The position numbers and the translations under genes were made by a program. 64,000 nt of DNA from Blautia faecicola (lineage in GTDB: Bacteria; Bacillota; Clostridia; Lachnospirales; Lachnospiraceae), in the NCBI RefSeq assembly GCF_004123145.1, contig NZ_SDKC01000001.1, positions 27,501-91,500 of the forward strand, in the 5' to 3' direction. The notes under the pieces are model-generated. The model made no database searches and was not told the origin of the DNA. It was given only the letters and a program-made list of their open reading frames with translations. Of the stretch, positions 57,694-64,000 are shown in pieces (the first letter of the stretch is position 1; every line of letters begins with the position of its first letter).

Positions 57694-57843
57694 ATGACAC
57701 AGCAGATAGCAACTGCAAAGGCGCAGGGGTTGTTTGCTGTGTCTGTTAGATTTACGCGAGTAAAATTCACGAAGCATATTTTGTCTCGTTACGGAAATGA
57801 TGAGCAGGAGTTTGAGTCTGCACGTTACTATAAAGGTGTGTAG
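57694..57843 (+). CDS. possible 49-residue protein between hydG and hydF
   Basis: An ATG frame codes for MTQQIATAKAQGLFAVSVRF followed by a basic segment and an acidic end (GNDEQEFESARYYKGV). There is no convincing RBS. The DNA holds an imperfect inverted repeat (ACACAGCA at 57697-57704 and TGCTGTGT at 57735-57742), so this may be part of a repeated element rather than a gene. No relative is recognised with confidence. Confidence 0.25.
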   Translation: MTQQIATAKAQGLFAVSVRFTRVKFTKHILSRYGNDEQEFESARYYKGV

Positions 57844-57919
57844 ATTATTGTGAAAATAAGTTTACATAATGTCAAAAAATAAATATGGAAATTACAATTT
57901 AGGAAAAGGAGGAACACAG

Positions 57920-59122
57920 ATGGGAACAACATTACAGGAAACGCCCTCCGGCAACCGATTACATATAGGAATATTTGGAAAAACAAACAGCGGAAAGTCC
58001 GCCTTTATCAATGCATTTTCCGGGCAGGCTGTCTCCATCGTGGCAGATGTAAAGGGAACCACCACCGATCCGGTCTACAAAGCAATGGAGATCGCACCGC
58101 TCGGTCCGTGCGTGCTGATCGATACGGCAGGATTTGACGATGAGGGAGAACTGGGAGCCATGCGTATGGAAAAGACGGCGCTGGCTGCACAGAAAACAGA
58201 ACTGGCACTGATCTTATTTGCATCCGAGGATATGGAAACAGAACTGGAGTGGTTCCGGTATTTTCAGGGAAAAAAGACACCGGTAATCCCGGTAGTAAGC
58301 AAAAGCGATCTTCGTTCTGAGAAAGAAAATCAGACATTTGCAGAAAAACTCAGAGAACAGACGAAAGAGAAAGTCTGCATCGTGAGCGCAAAAACCGGAG
58401 CCGGAATCGCAGAACTGAAAGAGCGGATGATCCGCATGGTTCCCGAAGGCTTCGGCAGCCGGACGATCACCGGAGATCTGGTATCCGAGGGAGACGTTGT
58501 CCTCCTGGTAATGCCCCAGGACATCCAGGCTCCCAAAGGCCGCCTGATTCTCCCACAGGTACAGACGATGCGGGAATTGCTGGATAAAAAATGCATCGTT
58601 CTAAGCGCCACCACCGACAAACTGGTGGAAGCCCTGGAACAGCTGAAAAATCCACCAAAACTGATCATCACCGACTCCCAGGTCTTTGACTATGTCTACG
58701 AACACAAACCGGAAGGAAGCCTGCTCACCTCTTTCTCTGTCCTCTTCGCCGACTACAAAGGCGACCTGGACTACTACAAAGAGGGAGCCAAAAAACTGAT
58801 GAACCTATCCGCCGACTCCCGCGTCCTGATCGCCGAATGCTGCACCCATGCACCACTGAAAGAAGACATCGGCAGAGAAAAGATCCCGCGGATGTTGAAG
58901 AAAAAATACGGCGAAACCCTGGAAGTGACTGTCGTAAGCGGCACCGACTACCCCAAAGACCTGACCCCATACGACCTGATCATCCAGTGCGGCGCCTGCA
59001 TGTTCAACCGCAAATACGTCCTCCACCGCATCCAACAGGCAAAAGACCAGGGCGTAGCAATGACCAACTACGGTGTAGCAATCGCTCAATTAAAAGGTAT
59101 CTTGGATAAAATTGTCTGTTAA
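57920..59122 (+). CDS. hydF: [FeFe] hydrogenase H-cluster maturation GTPase HydF
   Basis: HydF is the scaffold on which the di-iron subcluster is assembled before delivery to HydA. The 400-residue protein has a GTPase domain with Walker A GKTNSGKS at residues 20-27, a switch GTTTDP and DTAGFDD. The C-terminal cluster-binding residues are Cys308-x-His310, Cys357 and Cys360 (CTHA and CGAC). ATG 57920 follows AAAGGAGG; an earlier in-frame ATG at 57869 has no RBS. With hydE and hydG the complete maturation set is present. Confidence 0.95.
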   Translation: MGTTLQETPSGNRLHIGIFGKTNSGKSAFINAFSGQAVSIVADVKGTTTDPVYKAMEIAPLGPCVLIDTAGFDDEGELGAMRMEKTALAAQKTELALILFASEDMETELEWFRYFQGKKTPVIPVVSKSDLRSEKENQTFAEKLREQTKEKVCIVSAKTGAGIAELKERMIRMVPEGFGSRTITGDLVSEGDVVLLVMPQDIQAPKGRLILPQVQTMRELLDKKCIVLSATTDKLVEALEQLKNPPKLIITDSQVFDYVYEHKPEGSLLTSFSVLFADYKGDLDYYKEGAKKLMNLSADSRVLIAECCTHAPLKEDIGREKIPRMLKKKYGETLEVTVVSGTDYPKDLTPYDLIIQCGACMFNRKYVLHRIQQAKDQGVAMTNYGVAIAQLKGILDKIVC

Positions 59123-59218
59123 AGTAAAAACAAAAATACTTTTACAAGTCGATCACTGAAAATTTATTATTATATTACCATGTAGCGTACCTTTTCGTGT
59201 TCCAATACACAGCTCGAA

Positions 59219-59411
59219 GAAGCCGGATGACAGGACAGTCAGAAAGGCGAGCAACACTTTGTGGGCGGTTAGAGGCGATTTTGAGATCCGACACCTACGT
59301 AGACTTTCGCGAGTGTCAGCTGACACTCGTGAATATTAGTCGGAGTTGGTGGCTAGCTCAAAACGCCTCTGCCCACGTTGCCACCTTCTGACTGTCCTGC
59401 CATCCGGCTTC
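59219..59411. repeat. 193-bp near-perfect palindromic element
   Basis: The left arm starts GAAGCCGGATGACAGGACAG and the right arm is its reverse complement with a few gaps. Matching blocks continue inward (GTCAGAA, GCAAC, TGGGC, AGAGGCG, TTTTGAG) to a central AGTGTCAGCTGACACT at 59312-59327. The whole could fold into one long hairpin as RNA or single-stranded DNA. It lies between hydF and rfbF, outside any gene, and has the form of a foldback MITE. Confidence 0.85.
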
Positions 59412-59441
59412 TCCGGGCGTCCGGATGCATTTCCCTCCTAC

Positions 59442-59470
59442 TTGTAAATAAGCCCCCTTTTTGATACAAT
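59442..59470 (+). promoter_or_regulatory. promoter of the rfb genes
   Basis: TTGTAA at 59442-59447, a 17-base spacer and TACAAT at 59465-59470, about 50 bases before rfbF and just after the 193-bp palindrome. Confidence 0.65.
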
Positions 59471-59520
59471 AAATAAAATAAGGCTTTTTATGCCCAACGG
59501 ATCAAATAAGGAGAATGCAT

Positions 59521-60297
59521 ATGAAAGTAGTAATACTGGCAGGCGGTTTCGGTACCCGGATCAGTGAGGAGAGTGTACTGAAACCAAAACCTATGGTGGA
59601 AATCGGGGACAAACCGATTCTCTGGCATATCATGAAACTTTATTCCTACTATGGATATAATGAATTTGTGATCTGCTGTGGATACAAGCAGCATATGATC
59701 AAAGAATGGTTCGCAGATTATTACCTGCACAGCTGTGACGTGACATTTGACTTTACGCAGGGAAATAAAATGACGGTGCACAACAACATCTCTGAACCGT
59801 GGAAAGTAACCCTGGTAGATACCGGACTGAATACGATGACCGGAGGAAGAATCAAACGGGTAAAAGAACATCTGAACGGTGAACCGTTCCTTCTGACATA
59901 TGGAGACGGTGTGGCGGATATCAACATCGATGAACTGGTAAAATTCCATCAGGAGGGCGGCCGCATGGCAACGCTGACCTCCGTACAGCCGATGGGACGT
60001 TTTGGTGCGCTGGATCTGCGGGAAGACGGAGAAATCACAAACTTCAAAGAGAAAAAACAGGAAGACAGCGGATGGATCAACGCAGGATTTATGGTACTTG
60101 AGCCGGAGATCCTGGATCTGATCGAGGGAGATGCGACGGTATTTGAAAAATATCCGCTGGAAGAGGCAGCCAGAAGAGGGCAGTTGGATGCGTACCGGCA
60201 TAATGGTTTCTGGCAGTGTATGGATACGATGAACGAGAAGAAAAAACTGGAAGAAATGTGGAGAAGCGGAAATGCTCCATGGAAAGTATGGGAATAA
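59521..60297 (+). CDS. rfbF: glucose-1-phosphate cytidylyltransferase
   Basis: RfbF makes CDP-glucose from CTP and glucose-1-phosphate, the first step to CDP-3,6-dideoxyhexoses. The 258-residue nucleotidyltransferase begins MKVVILAGGFGTR and has PKPMVEIG, YGDGVADI and NAGFMV. The start at 59521 is chosen over the in-frame ATG at 59515 because AAGGAG lies 7 bases before it, against 1 base for the other. The stop sits 5 bases before the rfbG start. Confidence 0.95.
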   Translation: MKVVILAGGFGTRISEESVLKPKPMVEIGDKPILWHIMKLYSYYGYNEFVICCGYKQHMIKEWFADYYLHSCDVTFDFTQGNKMTVHNNISEPWKVTLVDTGLNTMTGGRIKRVKEHLNGEPFLLTYGDGVADINIDELVKFHQEGGRMATLTSVQPMGRFGALDLREDGEITNFKEKKQEDSGWINAGFMVLEPEILDLIEGDATVFEKYPLEEAARRGQLDAYRHNGFWQCMDTMNEKKKLEEMWRSGNAPWKVWE

Positions 60298-60302
60298 GAG
60301 AC

Positions 60303-61373
60303 ATGAATAATCTGGCATTTTTTAAAGGAAAAAAAGTATTTCTCACCGGACATACCGGATTCAAAGGATCCTGGCTTTCCCGGATCCTGATCCTTGCGGG
60401 AGCCGAGGTGACCGGATATGCGCTGGAAGCGCCAAAAGAGGCAAAGCTGTTTGATACGTTACAGCTGGAAAACAACATGCATTCCGTGATCGGAGATATC
60501 CGCGACCGAGAAAAACTTATAAGTACCATGCAGGAGGCACAGCCGGAGATCGTTCTTCATCTGGCGGCACAGCCAATCGTGCGGGAATCGTATAAAGATC
60601 CGGTGGGAACGTATGAGACGAATGTGATGGGAACGGTAAATATTCTGGAAGCGGTGCGTCAGACGAAAAGCGTAAAATCGTTCCTGAATGTGACAACCGA
60701 CAAAGTCTATAAAAATAACGAATGGGAGTGGGGCTACCGGGAAACCGATGAACTGGACGGGTACGATCCGTATTCCAACAGTAAGTCCTGTTCCGAACTG
60801 GTGACACACAGCTATGAAAAATCCTTCTTAAAAGAAGCCGGTGTGGCGGTGTCCACGGCGAGAGCGGGCAATGTGATCGGCGGCGGTGATTTTGCTCCGG
60901 ATCGGATCATCCCGGACTGTGTGCGCGCAGTTGCAAAAGGAGAGAAAATAGCGGTACGGAATCCACATTCCACAAGACCGTACCAGCATGTACTGGAACC
61001 GCTGGGGGCATACCTGATGATCGCGCAGGCGCAGTATGAAAATCCTGCGTGTGCAGGCTCCTATAACGTGGGACCGGGAGATGACGACTGTATCACCACC
61101 GGTCAGCTGGCAGATCTGTTCTGCGATTCCTGGGGAGGGGACGCCGCGTGGGAAAATCTGTATCAGGGCGGCCCGCATGAGGCGAATTTCCTGAAACTGG
61201 ACTGTTCAAAGATCCGTACCGCATTCGGATGGAAACCGCACTGGCAGGTAGCGCAGGCGGTGAAAGAGACTGCCGTGTGGTATCAGGCATGGCTTGCGGG
61301 GAAAGATATGACCGCATTTACGGATGAACAGATCCGAAAATATTTTACCTTACAGGAAATTGCTTTCCTGTAA
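60303..61373 (+). CDS. rfbG: CDP-glucose 4,6-dehydratase
   Basis: RfbG converts CDP-glucose to CDP-4-keto-6-deoxyglucose. The 356-residue extended short-chain dehydrogenase has the NAD loop GHTGFKGSW, VTTDKVYKN and the catalytic Tyr-Lys pair in YDPYSNSKS. The ATG at 60303 starts MNNLAFFKGKKVFLTG; the RBS is weak, but the spacing to rfbF and the length fit. The last nine residues (FTLQEIAFL) and the stop codon lie inside the palindromic repeat at 61343-61470, so the C-terminus was supplied or replaced by that element. Confidence 0.95.
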   Translation: MNNLAFFKGKKVFLTGHTGFKGSWLSRILILAGAEVTGYALEAPKEAKLFDTLQLENNMHSVIGDIRDREKLISTMQEAQPEIVLHLAAQPIVRESYKDPVGTYETNVMGTVNILEAVRQTKSVKSFLNVTTDKVYKNNEWEWGYRETDELDGYDPYSNSKSCSELVTHSYEKSFLKEAGVAVSTARAGNVIGGGDFAPDRIIPDCVRAVAKGEKIAVRNPHSTRPYQHVLEPLGAYLMIAQAQYENPACAGSYNVGPGDDDCITTGQLADLFCDSWGGDAAWENLYQGGPHEANFLKLDCSKIRTAFGWKPHWQVAQAVKETAVWYQAWLAGKDMTAFTDEQIRKYFTLQEIAFL

Positions 61374-61470
61374 AGTAAAACGCTCCGCGAGGATGCGCAC
61401 TGCGACGTACAATGTAGATGTCGCAAGCGACCGCCGCAGGCGCGAGAATGTGCCAAGGCACATTCTTTAG
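61343..61470 (+). repeat. dispersed palindromic repeat, copy B
   Basis: TTTTACCTTACAGGAAA and TTTCCTGTAAAGTAAAA flank a TTGC loop (61343-61380), then CGCTCCGCGAGGATG, an extra GC-rich insert (TGTCGCAAGCGACCGCC region), and GCGAGAATGTGCC/GGCACATTCTTTAG. It matches copy A at 43585-43657 apart from the insert and the inverted loop. It overlaps the rfbG 3' end. Confidence 0.82.
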
Positions 61471-61543
61471 AAAAAATAAAATGACAGCTGGGAAATGACA
61501 GAAAGAAAATAGAAAAGGATAAATGTGAAAAAGGAAGAAAAAT

Positions 61544-63523
61544 ATGAATAATAATCGAAAGATTCTGTGCGGGGCGGCAGCTTTGCTGGTGTCAGCAGGA
61601 TTCTTTGGAGCATCTTTTCTGATACCGGAACTGTCGGATCACATCAACCGACTGGGCAATGGAAATCTGCTTGTTTATGCTGCCATGTTATTAATATTCT
61701 GCCTGGTATTTCTGGGGGGCATGCTTCTGACAGAACGGTGGGAGCCAGGCACATGGCTAAGCAGAAAAAATAAAAAAGTCAATGAACTGGTATTTGCAGT
61801 ATTGATTTTTTCACAGATGATCTTTTACACCATCGGAGTATCCATGGAAACCGGTCAGGTAGGAAGCGTATCGGAAAAATATGGCTGGCACACACAACCG
61901 TTGCCACTGATGAATCTGCTGTTTTTGGCAGAACTGGTTGTATTTTTCCGGGTGTATGCAAACATACAGATCAGAGAAGAAAAGAATGACTGGATGGTAT
62001 GGCTTATTTATGCAGTTCTGACGATTCTGATATTTTATTGTATGGATACGCCGAATATTTTCGGGCGTGCGGAGGCGGGGGATCATTTTCACGCTCACGC
62101 GTATTATAACTCTGTATACAATGTATATCAGGGCTTGCCTTATACAGATACAATGACAAGTATCTATGGGCATTATGGGCTGTTATTTAAGATACCGATG
62201 AAACTGGTGGGCGGAGATTTCCGGATGTTCGTGCTGATGATCACGGCACTTGGAACACTGGCACACGTCTGTGCATTTCTGGTGCTGGAACTGACGGTGG
62301 AAAGCCGGATCCTCCGGGCACTTGGCGCAGTTGCCGCGGCATTTCCGGTGCTCGGGATGCGGGGCGGTTATTACTGGCAGGTGTGGCCGCATCGGATGAT
62401 CTTTCCGATGATCCTTCTGTTGTATGCGGCGATTTTAATGAAAAAACAGTGGTGGAATGTGTGGACCGGTCTGACCGGATATCTGATCTGTCTGCTGGCG
62501 ATCCTCTGGAACACGGAAACCGGCGTGATTCTTGCCGTGGCATGGATGGCGCTTTTTGTTTCCCGGTGTCTTACCGGGGGAGAATGGCGGATCGGTCTTC
62601 TGATCCGAACCGTACCGGTACACGCGGTCTGTGTGGCTGCATCATTTTTCGGAGCCTATGGAATCGTGAATCTCTATAATCTGTCCAAACACAGTCCGGC
62701 AAATACACTGGGAGAATTCCTGATTCCGTTATTGTCGGATTCTTATATGGTGGATATCCTGCATCTGGATCTGCCGATGTATCCGAGTGCCTATATGGGT
62801 GTGATCGCGCTGTTTCTGATCGGGACAGCGATGGGCATCAGTACCTGGTTTTATGCGAAACAGAAAAATGACGGACAGGTGCAGCTGATCTTTTTCCTGA
62901 GTATCAGTGCACTGGGAAGAATTACATATTACGTCAACCGACCATCCTACCATAACCTGGACTGCGTCAGCCTGTCGGCAGTGATCCTGCTGGCATATCT
63001 GGGGCAGAGGGGAATGACATTTGTTAAGAAAAGAAAATGGAAACACTGGGAAGAGATGGATCTGGCGGGAGTCGTGAACGGTACACTGGGACTTGCCTGC
63101 GCAGCTGCAGTGCTTGCCATGAGTACAGGAACGGTGCTGCAGTTTTCCCAGAACAGTAAGATCAAAGAAAATTATCATAATGTGGGCGAGCTGGAGGCAT
63201 TTGTACAGGAAATTGCAGAAGTGGTTCCGGAAAATACGCATGGTTTCGGGTTAAATGTGGCAGAAATCTACAGTCTGCTTCACTGGAATACCCAGTGCTT
63301 TACCATGGATTTCAGCGATATGGCGGTGATCCCGGAATCCTTACAGGAGTTACAGGAACAGCTGACAGAGGCGGATGCACCGTATGTATTTACCAGTCGG
63401 TCGTCACTGCCTATCTGGGAGCGGAATGATCCGGAGACTTACCAGTGGTTTAGTGAAACGTATGAGCTGGATCAGACCTTCCCGTACTATGAGGAAGAAT
63501 TCCAGTTTTACCGGAAGAAATAA
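61544..63523 (+). CDS. polytopic membrane protein, possible GT-C glycosyltransferase
   Basis: A 659-residue protein with about twelve membrane segments and a C-terminal soluble part of about 140 residues. After the fourth or fifth helix a loop reads AEAGDHFHAHAYYNSVYNVYQG, with Asp and His residues placed like the first outer loop of lipid-linked-sugar GT-C glycosyltransferases. It lies inside the rfb locus, so it may transfer a deoxysugar or process surface glycan. The RBS is a weak GGAAGAAAAAT. I do not recognise an exact family, and the function is an inference. Confidence 0.65.
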   Translation: MNNNRKILCGAAALLVSAGFFGASFLIPELSDHINRLGNGNLLVYAAMLLIFCLVFLGGMLLTERWEPGTWLSRKNKKVNELVFAVLIFSQMIFYTIGVSMETGQVGSVSEKYGWHTQPLPLMNLLFLAELVVFFRVYANIQIREEKNDWMVWLIYAVLTILIFYCMDTPNIFGRAEAGDHFHAHAYYNSVYNVYQGLPYTDTMTSIYGHYGLLFKIPMKLVGGDFRMFVLMITALGTLAHVCAFLVLELTVESRILRALGAVAAAFPVLGMRGGYYWQVWPHRMIFPMILLLYAAILMKKQWWNVWTGLTGYLICLLAILWNTETGVILAVAWMALFVSRCLTGGEWRIGLLIRTVPVHAVCVAASFFGAYGIVNLYNLSKHSPANTLGEFLIPLLSDSYMVDILHLDLPMYPSAYMGVIALFLIGTAMGISTWFYAKQKNDGQVQLIFFLSISALGRITYYVNRPSYHNLDCVSLSAVILLAYLGQRGMTFVKKRKWKHWEEMDLAGVVNGTLGLACAAAVLAMSTGTVLQFSQNSKIKENYHNVGELEAFVQEIAEVVPENTHGFGLNVAEIYSLLHWNTQCFTMDFSDMAVIPESLQELQEQLTEADAPYVFTSRSSLPIWERNDPETYQWFSETYELDQTFPYYEEEFQFYRKK

Positions 63524-63535
63524 AAAGGAAACGAA

Positions 63536-63768
63536 GTAACTATTCAGCAGCCATTATCCTGCGAGGTGTTTTGGCATATTTATGCCAAAATCCCGAGACA
63601 TACAAGCAAAAATGCCATCACCGAAGGTGATTTACGCAAGCAACGAGTCAAAGTCCGTGCTTGCACGGAACCTTGAGGAGTGCCGCGATAACGATAAAAA
63701 CTCGCAAAGCGTGTTTTTATCGTTTAAATGCATTTTTGCTCGTAACTGTGAAGGTACTGAATAGTTAC
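63536..63768. repeat. 233-bp multi-stem palindromic element
   Basis: The ends are perfect 12-bp inverted repeats, GTAACTATTCAG and CTGAATAGTTAC. Inside are TTTTGGCATA/TATGCCAAAA (63569-63590), an 11-bp long-range stem AGCAAAAATGC (63605) with GCATTTTTGCT (63730), and three hairpins within it: ATCACC/GGTGAT, TCCGTGC/GCACGGA and AACGATAAAAAC/GTTTTTATCGTT. The result is a branched cloverleaf-like fold. It may be a MITE or a structured RNA. No protein is encoded. Confidence 0.8.
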
Positions 63769-63797
63769 GAAACGAATATAAAAAAGGAGCAGAAAAC

Positions 63798-64000
63798 ATG
63801 TTTGAAGAAATGACAGAACAGCAGGCGAGAGAACAGATTCTGGAGATGACAAAGGAATACTGCGAAAAATATCACAATCAGAAAAAACCGTATGAAAAAG
63901 GAGACCGGATCCCGTATGCATCTCGTGTGTACGATGCGGATGAGATGGTAAATCTGGTAGATAGTTCTCTGGAATTCTGGCTGACTTCCGGTCGGTTTAC
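63798..64000 (+). CDS. rfbH: CDP-4-keto-6-deoxyglucose 3-dehydrase, 5' part (cut by window end)
   Basis: The first 67 residues match RfbH (E1), the PLP and [2Fe-2S] enzyme that removes the C3 hydroxyl of CDP-4-keto-6-deoxyglucose. Visible are the N-terminal helices and IPYASRVYDADEMVNLVDSS followed by LEFWLTSGRF. The ATG follows AAAAGGAGC. With rfbF and rfbG it completes the route to CDP-3,6-dideoxyhexoses. The catalytic part lies outside the window. Confidence 0.88.
   Translation, partial: MFEEMTEQQAREQILEMTKEYCEKYHNQKKPYEKGDRIPYASRVYDADEMVNLVDSSLEFWLTSGRF

Noticed and set aside
59197-59391. 64-residue open frame upstream of rfbF
   Set aside because: It lies inside the 193-bp palindrome and is a by-product of the repeat.
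63582-63764. 60-residue frame before rfbH
   Set aside because: It is wholly inside the multi-stem element and has no RBS.

Overview
The window looks like a chromosomal segment of a gut-type Lachnospiraceae (Clostridia). The evidence is the Gram-positive ribosome-binding sites, a streptococcal-style FAS-II operon built on FabK, an electron-bifurcating [FeFe] hydrogenase with its maturases, many cytoplasmic glycoside hydrolases, an Rpn-type nuclease and a CDP-dideoxyhexose (rfb) locus. The genus cannot be fixed from the sequence alone.

Layout. 1-2020 is the 3' part of a 23S rRNA, followed without a 5S gene by seven tRNAs (Asp, Val, Thr, Tyr, fMet, Phe, Lys) and terminators. 3092-12959 is one fatty-acid synthesis operon: acpP-fabK-fabD-fabG-fabF-accB-fabZ-accC-accDA (fused)-second FabK-like flavoprotein. 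FabT-type palindromes sit on its promoter and inside it. 13052-25541 holds carbohydrate genes: L-rhamnose mutarotase, GH5, GH2, an alpha/beta hydrolase, a PHP phosphoesterase, GH42 and GH78, plus an Rpn nuclease. 25610-40034 is a phospho-signalling and surface locus: an XRE regulator, PP2C phosphatase, transmembrane Ser/Thr kinase, two small membrane proteins, a 2133-residue Ig-repeat surface protein and two FHA proteins, one of which was apparently broken by an IS4-family element. 40210-47764 is a second carbohydrate block: GH35, a LacI regulator, an apiosidase-like hydrolase and a second GH78 on the minus strand. A truncated carboxylesterase follows. 48990-59122 encodes HydC-HydB-HydA, a second frameshifted [FeFe] hydrogenase, a TM1266-type protein, and HydE, HydG and HydF. 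59521-64000 carries rfbF, rfbG, a polytopic membrane protein and the start of rfbH.

How it fits together. FAS-II supplies acyl chains from acetyl-CoA. The cytoplasmic glycosidases (no signal peptides, no transporter in the window) would process imported rhamnose-, galactose- and possibly apiose-containing plant oligosaccharides. The bifurcating hydrogenase re-oxidises NADH and ferredoxin from sugar fermentation. The rfb genes make CDP-activated deoxysugars for surface glycans.

The most unusual items are: the kinase/phosphatase/FHA/giant surface protein locus as a candidate undescribed signalling-adhesion system; three different highly folded palindromic elements placed between the rfb genes, one of which encodes the C-terminus of RfbG; an A7 frameshift in the second hydrogenase; a shared palindromic operator before two sugar operons; and an accD-accA fusion.
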